The position numbers and the translations under genes were made by a program. The notes beneath the pieces were generated by a model, which was not told the origin of the DNA, ran no database searches, and saw nothing but the letters and a program-made list of their open reading frames with translations. From Bacillota bacterium (lineage in GTDB: Bacteria > Bacillota > Sulfobacillia > Sulfobacillales > Sulfobacillaceae): 64,000 nucleotides of DNA. The stretch is taken from the NCBI GenBank assembly GCA_026627385.1, contig JAPNUR010000014.1, positions 1-64,000 of the forward strand. Reading direction: 5' to 3'. Position 1 is the first letter of the stretch. Every line of letters begins with the position of its first letter. Below, piece by piece: positions 16,696 through 26,097 of the stretch.

Positions 16696-18133
16696 AACTT
16701 CCAGCCACCGTGTCGAGCGTGGTTAAAATGTCGCTGACCCAATCGTATAAGGTATGCGCGTGTAGATGAGCTTGCATGGCGGCTAAGCGCTCGGCGCGCT
16801 CCTCAGGCGTAAGCGAGAGCGCTTGGTCGAGCGTTTCGGCAAATCCCTCCGGGTCCCAGGGGTTAATAGGCAGGGCTTGACTCAGCTCCTGAGCAGCACC
16901 CGTCGTTTCACTGAGGAGGAGGACGCCGCGCCTGTCGACCTGGGCCGAGACAAATTCTTTGGCTACGAGATTCATGCCGTCAAATAATGAGGACACGAGG
17001 GCAAAATCGGCTGCCCGAAACAATCCCATCAGGCGCGGGCGGTCAATAGAGCGCCGAATGGTAATGAGAGGCTTCCATGTCCCTTGGCTAAATTCCTCGT
17101 TGATGCGGCGGGTTTCCTCTTCGACCTGTCGGTACAACAGGCGATATGCGTGAACCTCTGACCGCGTGGGCACCACCACTTGCAAAAAGACGATGCGACC
17201 CAGATGCTGCGGGTAGCGGCGAAAAAACTCGCGCAGCGCTTCCAGCCGGGGAATAATGCCCTTGGTATAATCGGCGCGGTCGACAGAAATTCCGAGTCGC
17301 TGTCCTGGCGCTAAGAGGTGTCGACGAATCCCTTGCGCCCAGCGAGAAATTCTCGGCGAACGCACAAGCGATTCGATGGCCTCAATGTCTACCGAGATGG
17401 GAAACGCCTTGACCTCGATAGTGCGCCCCTGCCAGGCTATTTCTCCCCGCGATCGATCGATGGCGACGTGGCGAAAGGTGTGGGCGACTGAATCCATAAA
17501 GGCCTGGGCGTCGTCCAGCGTTTGAAAGCCTAGCACGTCTGCTCCTAACATTCCCCGCAAGAGTTCTTGGTATTGGGGACATAATTTAAGGACCGGATAG
17601 ACGGGCCAGGGAATATGCCAAAAATGAGCGATGGCCATATCGGATCGTAGTTGACGCAAGGCACTAGGAAACACAGCCAGCTGGTAGTCGTGGGAAAACA
17701 CTAAGGCGTTGTTGGGCATCTCTCGGGCTACGCGACGCGCAAATTTTTGATTGACGGCGCGATATGTGGACCAGGCTTGTCGTGAGAAGCGTGCACGCTC
17801 TATCAATAAGTGGCTGAGGGGCCACAATCCTTGATTCGCATAACGATTGTAGTAGCCTTGCACCTCCTCAGGCGTCAAGTACACGCGATGCAGGCGATAT
17901 TTCGGATTTTTGAGCGGGACGGGCCGTATTCCATTGGGCGCTGTGAGGCGGTCGGCACTGCCGCTGCCCCAGGCAACCCAGTCCCCTCCCAATTCTCGCA
18001 ACAACGGATCCAAGGCAGAGACTACGCCGCCAGCGCGTTGGACCGTGCGAATACCGGTTTTAGTGCGTTCATCGACGTACGGTTCCCGATTGGTGACGAC
18101 CACCAAAGGCCGGGTCATGCGCGCTAATGCCAT
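16682..18133 (-). CDS. otsA: trehalose-6-phosphate synthase (GT20)
   Basis: This 483-residue retaining glycosyltransferase joins UDP- or ADP-glucose and glucose 6-phosphate. Family landmarks are VVTNREPY at the N-terminus, YNRYANQGLWPLSH, FSHDYQLAVFP, SVDRADYTKGI (sugar-phosphate binding Arg/Asp) and the C-terminal nucleotide-binding DGMNLVAKEFV with a downstream acidic residue. The length matches bacterial OtsA. The ATG at 18133 has ggggggaggga upstream. A CATATGATACC -10-like region lies near 18155-18170 on this strand. otsB overlaps it downstream. Confidence 0.95.
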   Translation of the reverse strand: MALARMTRPLVVVTNREPYVDERTKTGIRTVQRAGGVVSALDPLLRELGGDWVAWGSGSADRLTAPNGIRPVPLKNPKYRLHRVYLTPEEVQGYYNRYANQGLWPLSHLLIERARFSRQAWSTYRAVNQKFARRVAREMPNNALVFSHDYQLAVFPSALRQLRSDMAIAHFWHIPWPVYPVLKLCPQYQELLRGMLGADVLGFQTLDDAQAFMDSVAHTFRHVAIDRSRGEIAWQGRTIEVKAFPISVDIEAIESLVRSPRISRWAQGIRRHLLAPGQRLGISVDRADYTKGIIPRLEALREFFRRYPQHLGRIVFLQVVVPTRSEVHAYRLLYRQVEEETRRINEEFSQGTWKPLITIRRSIDRPRLMGLFRAADFALVSSLFDGMNLVAKEFVSAQVDRRGVLLLSETTGAAQELSQALPINPWDPEGFAETLDQALSLTPEERAERLAAMQAHLHAHTLYDWVSDILTTLDTVAGSYVES

Positions 18134-18213
18134 AGCAATCCCTCCCCCCTTTCATGGTATCATATGCACCAAGTTGCGGGCGGAAAAGATTGACAGGTTG
18201 GACTATTTTGCAC

Positions 18214-19794
18214 TTATTGGCGCGGAAGGTATCGCCCCCGCGTCAAGCGAGACATTAAGACGTCCACTTCCGGAAACTTCAAAAAGGACAAAAAGGCGAT
18301 ATAGAGACTCCCGCTAACCACGGCGGTCAGGGCCAACGCAAAGAAGAGGGGAATCACGCCGGATAGTGTGGACAGATGGAAGACATGTCTCATGGCTAAG
18401 GTGACAGCCAACGTCATCAGCCCGGATATGCCGAGGGTGATGAAAGTGCGGGCCCATTCAAGGTTTCGCTGATATCGAGGTTTTAAGGCCTTGCGCGCGA
18501 GCAGCGTGGCGTTCACCCAACTGGCGAGACCAGTCGCAAGCGCCAACCCGTCTGCCTGCATAAAGTGCACCAGAATTAAGTCCCCCACAATGTTGGTGAT
18601 GATGGTGATGATGGAAAAGCGGGCCGGGGACTTCGTGTCGCGACTGGCAAAGAAGAGGCGCTGGAGGTAGTAGGATAGGCCGAAACCGGGCAGTCCCACG
18701 GAAAAATACAAGAGCGTCCCCGCGGTCAACGCCGTGGAGCGCCCGTTGAACACCCCATGCTGATACAGGAGCCTGAGGATGGGAATGCGAAGCGCAATAA
18801 ACCATATGGTGATCGGAACGATGATGGCGAGGACCAGGCGAAAGCCCTGCATGGCGAGCTCGCGGAAGGTTTCTAGCTCCCGAAAGCTATTATGCTGTGA
18901 CAGGCGCGTGTAAATCGGCATGGCCAGCGAGGAGACCAGGAGGCCGACGGGAATTTGCACCAAGACATACGAATAATTTAACGCGGCAATGGAACCGACG
19001 GCGAGTTCAGATGCCAGGATGCGGTCGACTAAGATGCCAATGGAGCCAACGGAACTGGTTAAAAAGAAGGGACCCGCCATGCGCGCCATTTGTTTTAAGA
19101 GCGGATGGCTAAAGTGCCAGCGAAAGTGCAAGTGAATATGCATGGCTTGAAGCCGCGGCAACAGTACCATGAGCTGGGAAATGACGGCAATGCTAAAGCC
19201 AATCGCGACCCCCTGGATGCCGAAAAGATAATGGCCGAGGACGATAATGGTGACCACGCGCACCAGATTAATCGCGACCGGCGAGACCGCCGGGGTAAAG
19301 TACTCTTCGCGCGCCTGAAGGATTCCCGCGGCCAACCCTGCCACGCCCCAAAAAAAGATGGTGGGAATCATGATCCGCGTCATATTGATGGTTAGCCGTA
19401 GCTCTTGAGGGTGGTGGTCGAACCCTGGCGCCATGATGTGAATAATGAGCGGGGTGAAGATTTCGCCCAGAATGGTGAGCGCGACGGAGGCTAAAAACAG
19501 CACGGTAAAGACTTCGTTTAGGAACCGCGCGATGGAGCGCGGGGAGTATTCGGCGTCCGCGGCGGTCATGAGGGGCACGACGGTGACAGAGATGGCGCCG
19601 TTGATGGTGCTGAATAGAAGATTGGGCAAAGCGGAGGCCATGAGCCAAGCATCGGTAAACATACGCGTGCCAAAGAAAGCCGCCATAACGATTTCGCGGG
19701 CAAATCCGCTCATGCGACTCACCAGGGTGGCAATAAAGACTAAAGAGGCCGAAAGGCCAAGACTTTTGCGCGGCGCCTTTCGCCGTGCCTGCAT
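18214..19794 (-). CDS. murJ: MurJ/MviN-type lipid II flippase
   Basis: A 526-residue membrane protein of the MOP superfamily with about 14 helices. The N-terminus ASLVFIATLVSRMSGFARE carries the conserved SR..GF.RE pattern of MurJ. Later come FFGTRMFTDAWLMASALPN and the charged loops of the central cavity. MurJ moves undecaprenyl-linked peptidoglycan precursor across the membrane. The ATG at 19794 lacks a close ribosome site (aggagggg lies more than 20 bases upstream), so the start is uncertain. It stands alone, upstream of otsA in the same direction, with an 80-base gap. Confidence 0.9.
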   Translation of the reverse strand: MQARRKAPRKSLGLSASLVFIATLVSRMSGFAREIVMAAFFGTRMFTDAWLMASALPNLLFSTINGAISVTVVPLMTAADAEYSPRSIARFLNEVFTVLFLASVALTILGEIFTPLIIHIMAPGFDHHPQELRLTINMTRIMIPTIFFWGVAGLAAGILQAREEYFTPAVSPVAINLVRVVTIIVLGHYLFGIQGVAIGFSIAVISQLMVLLPRLQAMHIHLHFRWHFSHPLLKQMARMAGPFFLTSSVGSIGILVDRILASELAVGSIAALNYSYVLVQIPVGLLVSSLAMPIYTRLSQHNSFRELETFRELAMQGFRLVLAIIVPITIWFIALRIPILRLLYQHGVFNGRSTALTAGTLLYFSVGLPGFGLSYYLQRLFFASRDTKSPARFSIITIITNIVGDLILVHFMQADGLALATGLASWVNATLLARKALKPRYQRNLEWARTFITLGISGLMTLAVTLAMRHVFHLSTLSGVIPLFFALALTAVVSGSLYIAFLSFLKFPEVDVLMSRLTRGRYLPRQ

Positions 19795-19959
19795 AAAATG
19801 GGTGTTCAGCGATGGCCCCTCCTATTCTTGCTAGTTTATTTTAACCGAGCGCCGTGCGGCCTACCATTGAGGCTCAGAGGAGACTTTAGGTATGAAAATC
19901 GCAGTGGCTGTTGGAGGACCCTAAATGTGGATACAATAAAGGGAAAGGAAGGGTTGACG

Positions 19960-21141
19960 ATGGCCAATCAGCCGCATAGGCGCGTCGAGTGGAATATCGC
20001 GATGCTTCGCGACCTGGTATTCACCATATTAGGGGCCGGGGCCATTTTATATGGCATATGGTTTTTGTTGGCGAGATTGGGCCGGGTCGTCCTGATTCTG
20101 ATTTTAGCCATCATCTTCACAATTACGTTGAGCCCGCTCGTCGATCGGCTAGCGCGCCGATGGCATCGTGCCTGGGCGGTACTCGTGGTGGTGCTGGGCG
20201 CCGTGGTGATCATCGTAGGCGGCGGCGTTGTTCTCGGCACCGTCATGACGGGACAGATTGTGCGGTTAGTCGGCACGATTTCCAATCACGTGAATCAGTT
20301 ATCGAGCCTGGCGCCAGGCTTTTTATCCTGGCTCAATCATAACGATGTGCATATTAACGTCGTGGATATCGAAGACAAAATCTTGGCCAACGCGGGGAAG
20401 GTTTCATCCTTTGTTGTACGGCAAACCTTCGACATTGTCACCAATGTGATTGGCGGCGTGGTGGACGGAGCCATTGTGCTTTTTGTCACCGTGTATTGGC
20501 TTTATGATGCCGAACGGATGCAAACGGCGGTCATGCGACTTGTGCCCCAACAGCATCGCGAACTGGTCCTGGCCGTCGAACACACGCTGACCCGGGTGAT
20601 TGGCGGCTACGTGCGCGGGCAACTGCTGCTGTCGGCAGTGGTCGGATCAGCGTTCGGGGTAGGATCGTGGATCATTGGACTACCGTATCCTCTGTTGATT
20701 GGGGTTTTAGCCGGGGTGATGGAATTAATTCCCCTCTTAGGTCCCATTTTAGGAGCCATTGCGCCCATGGCCATGGCGATTTTAAACCATCCGTTGGTTC
20801 AGGTGCCCGAAGTGGTAGCCCTTTTTGCCGCGGTGCATTTGCTCGAGTCGCAAATTTTAGGGCCCCGTATCATCCGCTCGCAAGTGGGGCTGCACCCAGT
20901 GGTGTCCGTTTTGGCGCTGATGATTGGCGCTGATTGGCAAGGGGTGTGGGGGGCGTTGTTCGCCGTGCCGGCTGCGGGCATCATTGTGGCCGCCTGGGTG
21001 GCTGCCGTTCGCGCATGGCGCCAACGGGTGGTCTTGCCAAGCCAAGAGATGGCCACGCCCCCAACAGCTTCGACTGCGTCCACCACAGCCCCTGGCCATG
21101 CTGTTGACCGTCGCAACGTATTGCCTGAGAAAGGACTTTAA
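19960..21141 (+). CDS. AI-2E family transporter (PF01594-type permease)
   Basis: A membrane protein of about 393 residues with eight predicted helices: two pairs near the N-terminus, a soluble middle segment (about 100-190), and the C-terminal group with the family signature IPLLGPILGAIAP near 250. The family exports diverse small molecules, and some members act as Na+/H+ or cation antiporters. The name does not prove autoinducer export. The frame is open from 19798, but ATG 19960 has aaaggaaggg 7 bases upstream and starts just before the first helix. The C-terminal 30 residues are Ala/Thr-rich. It is divergent from murJ. Confidence 0.88.
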   Translation: MANQPHRRVEWNIAMLRDLVFTILGAGAILYGIWFLLARLGRVVLILILAIIFTITLSPLVDRLARRWHRAWAVLVVVLGAVVIIVGGGVVLGTVMTGQIVRLVGTISNHVNQLSSLAPGFLSWLNHNDVHINVVDIEDKILANAGKVSSFVVRQTFDIVTNVIGGVVDGAIVLFVTVYWLYDAERMQTAVMRLVPQQHRELVLAVEHTLTRVIGGYVRGQLLLSAVVGSAFGVGSWIIGLPYPLLIGVLAGVMELIPLLGPILGAIAPMAMAILNHPLVQVPEVVALFAAVHLLESQILGPRIIRSQVGLHPVVSVLALMIGADWQGVWGALFAVPAAGIIVAAWVAAVRAWRQRVVLPSQEMATPPTASTASTTAPGHAVDRRNVLPEKGL

Positions 21142-21244
21142 TTTGCCGGCGACCGACAGCAACCGTGTATCGATAACGGAATATTGATTTCATTGCGGCG
21201 CCAGCCATGCTAAAATTTGGGTAAAAAGCCTGGGGGTTCCTGCA

Positions 21245-21559
21245 ATGAAGGCGGATCGCGGTATTCCGCCCACCAAAGAGGATGTGTTGGCGATCCTGCG
21301 GGCTCATCGGGAATTGGGTCCAGAATACGACACGCATTTAGCGGACCAAATCTTGGACCTGTGGAAACATGCCTCTTATGCGCCGCATGACAGCCGGTCG
21401 GATCGCCGCGCTTCGGGACGACGGTTCCGCATGGGGCCGATTCTGGCGCTGTCGATTCCCCTGATGGCGGTGGCGGGGCATGACGCGGGGACGCTAGGCG
21501 TGGTGGGTGTGCTGGCCCTTGATGCGGTGGCCTTGATCATGGCTATGGTGGCGCGCTAA
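21245..21559 (+). CDS. small membrane protein, unknown
   Basis: A 104-residue protein with an N-terminal soluble helical part (PPTKEDVLAILRAHRELG), a basic linker (RSDRRASGRR), and two closely spaced hydrophobic helices at the C-terminus. The ATG at 21245 follows tgggggttcctgca. The layout is like small SHOCT- or DUF1707-type proteins, but no conserved motif was recognised. Confidence 0.65.
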   Translation: MKADRGIPPTKEDVLAILRAHRELGPEYDTHLADQILDLWKHASYAPHDSRSDRRASGRRFRMGPILALSIPLMAVAGHDAGTLGVVGVLALDAVALIMAMVAR

Positions 21560-21599
21560 CGCCGGCGTGGCGGCTTTATACGGGCCGTGAAAATGCTGG

Positions 21600-22050
21600 C
21601 TAACGCTGAGCTATCCAAGTGATCCCACCATTTTGGGTGCGATATAAACCATGCGCTGTAGTCAGCCATCCTTGCCTGGCGGTGAGAAAGTCCGCGCCGG
21701 TGACTGCCCAGTAGTCGCTGATGATACGCTGAATCTCCCAACTCGCCCCACCGTTTTGCGTCACCATCAGCGAGGTCGCCGTCCCGGCATAGCCAAACCT
21801 GGGGGTTAAGCTGTTGCCATGGGAGACGGTGGCAAAGCCCGTGGTGGGAGAAAGAAACTGGACCCATCCTGCGAATGCTGGCGCGAGGAGATACGGTGGC
21901 AATACTTCTGGGCGCGCATGGGTAATTCCTGTAGCCGTTGGGGGGATGCGCCAAACGTCTCCCACCGCGCGGGGGGTCGCTATGGGCAGCGACAGTATTC
22001 CCGCCAATCCCACGAGCCCTGCGGTGCAAATCTATGCGTATTCCTGCCAT
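21600..22050 (-). pseudogene. exported BNR/YCF48-like repeat protein, probable 5' frameshift
   Basis: The readable part (22013 to 21600, 137 residues) contains two repeats of the type TQNGGxxWxxQ, which form blades of BNR/YCF48-like beta propellers usually found in exported proteins. A well-placed ATG at 22050, with gaggaagcg upstream, begins a basic segment (MAGIRIDLHRR) in another frame. The hydrophobic stretch that would complete a signal peptide (LVGLAGILSLP) lies in the propeller frame. A one-base change between 22014 and 22025 would join them. Without a frameshift only a GTG at 22013 is available, with no clear ribosome site. Confidence 0.55.
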
Positions 22051-22203
22051 GCCGCTCGCTTCCTCGAGGCGCCGTGTTGCGACTTTCCCTAAAATAACGC
22101 CACATCGTACCCTGAATCTCATTCCCAAGAGCGGCGGTCAGAAAAAGCCCTGGCCGCAGCTGAGAACACGGCAATGGAACCGCTCGGCCTGCCTCTCCAA
22201 GCC

Positions 22204-22232
22204 TTACAAAATTGGTATTTCTCTGCTATACT
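22204..22232 (+). promoter_or_regulatory. sigma-A-type promoter in the gap before the zinc-ribbon gene
   Basis: TTACAA (22204-22209) and TATACT (22227-22232) are spaced by 17 bases. The start at 22380 implies a leader of about 140 bases. Nothing else recognisable lies in the 22051-22379 gap. Confidence 0.5.
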
Positions 22233-22379
22233 GTTCGTAAGTTTTGGTCTCCGTATTCAGGCTTAAAGCACGGTTCGGATTCCAGCTTGTAAGGATTTTC
22301 GACTAATGGTCAGCGCATCAGGTGATGCTACCCAAGAAATTATGTGAGGATGTGGATAGGTCGAAGGAGGGGGTCAGCA

Positions 22380-22556
22380 ATGAAGCCATTGTGCCCGCTT
22401 TGCCACACGGGATACTTGGAAGAAGTGTGGAGTAGCGAAGGGGAACGGATTATTCAGTGTTCGGCATATCCGACGTGCCGATTTTCGACAGATGCTTGGG
22501 AGCGTGTAGGGGAGACCGTGGCGCGGTTTCATCATCCCGTAAGCCCTGGATTATGA
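22380..22556 (+). CDS. small zinc-ribbon protein
   Basis: A 58-residue protein made almost wholly of one zinc ribbon: CPLCHTGYL then CSAYPTCRFS, a C-x2-C...C-x5-C layout like the C-terminal zinc fingers of topoisomerase I. Such fingers bind single-stranded DNA or RNA. The ATG has aaggaggggg 7 bases upstream, so translation should be strong. It has its own promoter and terminator. The function is unknown; it could be a stand-alone nucleic-acid-binding factor. Confidence 0.75.
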   Translation: MKPLCPLCHTGYLEEVWSSEGERIIQCSAYPTCRFSTDAWERVGETVARFHHPVSPGL

Positions 22557-22579
22557 TGACGATTATGTCAACAGCAGCG

Positions 22580-22603
22580 CCCGCCTTTCACGGCGGGTTT
22601 TTT
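22580..22603 (+). terminator. rho-independent terminator
   Basis: The stem cccgcc (22580-22585) / ggcggg (22592-22597) has a 6-base loop and is followed by six T residues. It lies 24 bases after the zinc-ribbon stop. Confidence 0.9.
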
Positions 22604-22677
22604 CGTGACGTAGTTCCCGCGTGCGCCCCCGATTCTCTGGTAAAATAGTAAGGATCCAGTGGTGGGGGGATGATGGG

Positions 22678-23481
22678 GTGACCGTAGGCGTGGTGACGCG
22701 ATTTGCCAAGCACGCTGAGGAATTTCCGTTAGCCTACTACGAGGTCAAGGGTGTTAACGGAGTGTGGCATCGGCCAGTGGGGTCTGCGATCCCCATGATT
22801 AGCGTGTTTGGCGACCATCGGGTGGCGCAAGCACATCCCGAGTGGGTGCAAGTTGGGCCTCATGGCAAAAAGGCTACGGCTGACCGCGAGTATTTTGATT
22901 GGGATCATCTTTGTCCGAGCCACGAGGCGGTCTTTGAGCTCGGGCTCAAGTGGATCCATCAGGCCTATGAAGAGAGCCAGTGCCCGGTCATCCGGCTCGA
23001 TGACGTGGCATTTGCTCGCGAGGGTTACTGTCAATGCGCGGCTTGTCGCGAAGCCGAGCAGGCATCAGGTCTCGACGCCCTTGAGTATCGGCAGCGGCGC
23101 CTGGAGGACTTTGTGCGTCAAGCAGCGGAAATTGGCCCGCGCCTCGAGTTGACCTTATATCCGGATCCCTACCCATTGCACCTTGAGCAACGTTTTGGAT
23201 TAAGTCCGGATCGCCTAGCGGTATACGTCGACCGGTTTGTGGTGCCGATTTACGATCAACATTATGCGACCACGTACTGGTTAGAGATCCTGGCATCCGC
23301 GTTTCGCGACCGCTTGCCGCGGCCGTTTTTGATCGAGCTGTACGGACTTCAAGTGCCGGAGGAGGCGCTGTTGCGGGCGGCTCAAGTGGCGCACGCGTAT
23401 GCGGATGGCGTGCTGATAGCGTACGACAACCAGGTGGAGAAGCTCAGGCGCATTCAGCATCACCTCACCAATGGGAGGTGA
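22678..23481 (+). CDS. unknown protein, first gene of the SNF2 operon
   Basis: A protein of about 267 residues with no signal peptide. Alternating strand/helix composition suggests an alpha/beta barrel. Two Cys pairs occur in YCQCAACREAE (about 120-130), a possible zinc site. Segments IRLDDVAF, LTLYPDPYP and VDRFVVPIYDQ recall sugar-hydrolase-like TIM barrels, but no catalytic signature is certain. The GTG at 22678 is chosen because ggtgggggga lies 8 bases upstream; the frame is open back to 22621. TAAAAT at 22641-22646 may be the -10 box. It ends 5 bases before the helicase ATG, so the genes are coupled. Confidence 0.72.
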   Translation: MTVGVVTRFAKHAEEFPLAYYEVKGVNGVWHRPVGSAIPMISVFGDHRVAQAHPEWVQVGPHGKKATADREYFDWDHLCPSHEAVFELGLKWIHQAYEESQCPVIRLDDVAFAREGYCQCAACREAEQASGLDALEYRQRRLEDFVRQAAEIGPRLELTLYPDPYPLHLEQRFGLSPDRLAVYVDRFVVPIYDQHYATTYWLEILASAFRDRLPRPFLIELYGLQVPEEALLRAAQVAHAYADGVLIAYDNQVEKLRRIQHHLTNGR

Positions 23482-23486
23482 TGCGC

Positions 23487-26081
23487 ATGAATGACACCTG
23501 GCCGGTTTTTGAACAGCACGTCTGGGGCTTTTACGTCGGCACCCCCCGGCGGTTCGTTCCCCGCGACGAAGCTGTGGCGTGGGCGCTCACGCATCTTGAT
23601 CCCTCGTACCGACACGTCTTTTATTGGTGGGATACCTTCTTAGATCGCTTGACAACCTTGCCGCTACTACCGCAGCTGGTGGGTCAAGACAGCGGACTCA
23701 TGCCGGTTTGGTCCTTAGTCGGTCTTGACGAATGGGTTTACGAGACCTTCGGTGCTGATAACCTGGACGCGGACGACGTGAATGGCCTTGTGGCGTTTTT
23801 TAATGCCTGGGCCGACGATTTTGTGCGCCAGCATGCCCCGGATTTGGAGGCCCGAAGGGCCCTGGGCGGGCCGCTGGGTAGACGGTTGGTAGCCCGTTTA
23901 ATCCGGCCGCGGGCCCCCTGGGATGTCAATGACAATGAGCGTCGGTTGCTCCGTACCGCCATGAACGATTGGGCGCAGGAGGCTCGGCAATTGGTGAGTC
24001 GCCGCATCCGCAATCATCCCGCCATTCGTTTGATGCCCCATCCCTCAGGCGCCCTGACGGTAATCGTAGAGGATTGTGACGCGGAAGAACTGGCTGAGTG
24101 GGCTACGCGTTTTCGTCCCTGGCAGAACATGCTGGCAGGATCTCATGTGCAGCGGATGGACCTTGATCCGGTTGACGCCGATGTGTTTTGGCGCCAGGAG
24201 ATGCCGATCTTGGTAGACCGCGGCACCAAAATCCTCTTGGATGACAAACCGTGGAATCCCTCGTTGCGGCTCAGGGGACGGGTAAGCCAAGAACCAGGCT
24301 GGCCAGGCCGCGCCATCGGGCTGGAGCACATTGTCCAGGTTCACTGGGAGGTCATGTTAGGGGATCAGCCCTTAACCTTTGAAGAGCTCGAGCGCCTGGT
24401 GCACGCGGCGTATCCACTGGTGCGCGTGGGTCAGCAGTTTGTGGCATTGGATGATGAGATGGCGCGAACCGTGCGTGACGCGTACGAAAAAGCCAGCAAA
24501 AGCCGTGTCAAGCTCGTAGAAGCTTTGCGCTGGGCGGTCGAAGGTTCGTCAGGGCCGGTCGAAGTGGTGAGTGCTGGTGCTGTGTACGAGATTTTGCGTG
24601 CACTGAACGGCCCGGTGGACGCGTGGGCCCCGCCGCCAGGATTTAGGGGTGTTTTGCGCCCGTATCAGCAAGAGGGCGTCAGCTGGCTGGTACGCCGCAT
24701 GAAAACCAACGTGGGCGCCTTATTGGCCGATGACATGGGCCTGGGAAAGACCATTGAGGTGATTGCGGCGCTAGCGGTGCTTCAGGCAGAGGAGAGGCTA
24801 ACGGCACCCGTGCTGGTGGTGGCGCCGCTATCTGTCGTCAATAATTGGGAACGGGAATTCCGCCGGTTTACGCCGCAGTTGTCGGTGGCCAGCCACCTAG
24901 GCCCTAACCGCGCGCAGGATGAGGCCCTCATGGCTTGGGTCGGGGCCTCCCAAGTGGTGTTAACCACATACGATGTCTTGGTCCGCGATAGCGCATGGCT
25001 TTCGCAATTGCGCTGGCTTGGCGTGGTGGCGGATGAGGCGCAACATATCAAAAATCCGGCGACCAAGCGCGCCAGGGCGCTCAGACGACTTAGCGCCCAG
25101 TGGCGCATCGCCTTGACGGGTACGCCGGTGGAAAATCGGCTACACGATTTGTGGGCGGAAATGGAGTTTCTCAATCCCGGCTATTTAGGGGGCGAACGCG
25201 AGTTTCGCCAACGATTTGAACGCGGAGATACCACCGAGATTAACCGGCTCAAGCGATTATTGGCTCCGTTTGTGTTGCGCCGGGTTAAAACCGATCCAAC
25301 GGTTATGCCCGATCTTCCCGACAAAGTGGAGAGTTACGAATGGACCTATCTTACCCCGGAGCAAGTGGCTCTTTACCAGGCCATCGTGGACAGCCTCTTT
25401 CGCCAAGTGACGAGCCCGATGACGCGCATAAAGCGGCGCGGGGCCATTGTGGCTGCCTTGACGCATTTGAAGCAGGTGACCAACCATCCGGCTCTTTATT
25501 TGCATGAATCGGGACCCATGCGGGGGCGGTCGGGCAAGTTAGAACGGCTTGAGGAGTTACTGGAGGCCATCGTAGATGTGCGGGAGCGGGTCGTGGTCTT
25601 TACGCAGTATGTGGCCTGGATCCAACTGTTAGCCCCATACCTTCGTCGCCATTTTCGGGTGCCGGTTTTGACCTTTCACGGATCCTTGTCCAAGAATGAG
25701 CGCGACCGGGTGGTTGACGATTTTAATCAGGCGGCGGGTCCCGCGGTCCTGTTAGCATCGTTGAAGGCCGGGGGCGTGGGGTTGAATTTGGCGGCGGCCC
25801 AGCACGTGATTCATTATGATCGCTGGTGGAACCCGGCGACCGAGGATCAGGCCACGGATCGCGTTTGGCGCCTGGGGCAAACCTCGCTAGTGACCGTCCA
25901 CAAGTTGGTCACCCGGGGTACTGTGGAAGAGCGCATTGACGCGTTAATCAGTCAAAAGCGGCAGTTGTCCCGAGATGTCCTCGCGGACGGGACCAGCGAA
26001 CAATGGATTGGAGAACTGACGAACCAGGAATTGCGGGATCTAATTGAGCTGCGCGATAGCTTGACCCCAACATCACCATGA
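23487..26081 (+). CDS. SNF2/Rad54-family helicase-like ATPase
   Basis: An 864-residue protein. The N-terminal 350 residues form a bacterial SNF2-associated region. Then come the Snf2 motor motifs: motif I DDMGLGKT (about 415-422), motif II DEAQ (about 515), motif III LTGTPVENRLHDLW, and the second RecA domain with FHGSLSKNERDRV, LKAGGVGLNLAAA and DRVWRLGQ (about 787). These ATPases translocate on double-stranded DNA and remodel protein-DNA complexes. The ATG at 23487 has gggaggtg 6 bases upstream. A SWIM-like protein follows, the usual partner in bacteria where it is not fused. Confidence 0.95.
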   Translation: MNDTWPVFEQHVWGFYVGTPRRFVPRDEAVAWALTHLDPSYRHVFYWWDTFLDRLTTLPLLPQLVGQDSGLMPVWSLVGLDEWVYETFGADNLDADDVNGLVAFFNAWADDFVRQHAPDLEARRALGGPLGRRLVARLIRPRAPWDVNDNERRLLRTAMNDWAQEARQLVSRRIRNHPAIRLMPHPSGALTVIVEDCDAEELAEWATRFRPWQNMLAGSHVQRMDLDPVDADVFWRQEMPILVDRGTKILLDDKPWNPSLRLRGRVSQEPGWPGRAIGLEHIVQVHWEVMLGDQPLTFEELERLVHAAYPLVRVGQQFVALDDEMARTVRDAYEKASKSRVKLVEALRWAVEGSSGPVEVVSAGAVYEILRALNGPVDAWAPPPGFRGVLRPYQQEGVSWLVRRMKTNVGALLADDMGLGKTIEVIAALAVLQAEERLTAPVLVVAPLSVVNNWEREFRRFTPQLSVASHLGPNRAQDEALMAWVGASQVVLTTYDVLVRDSAWLSQLRWLGVVADEAQHIKNPATKRARALRRLSAQWRIALTGTPVENRLHDLWAEMEFLNPGYLGGEREFRQRFERGDTTEINRLKRLLAPFVLRRVKTDPTVMPDLPDKVESYEWTYLTPEQVALYQAIVDSLFRQVTSPMTRIKRRGAIVAALTHLKQVTNHPALYLHESGPMRGRSGKLERLEELLEAIVDVRERVVVFTQYVAWIQLLAPYLRRHFRVPVLTFHGSLSKNERDRVVDDFNQAAGPAVLLASLKAGGVGLNLAAAQHVIHYDRWWNPATEDQATDRVWRLGQTSLVTVHKLVTRGTVEERIDALISQKRQLSRDVLADGTSEQWIGELTNQELRDLIELRDSLTPTSP

Positions 26082-26097
26082 TGAGGCGAACAACATC

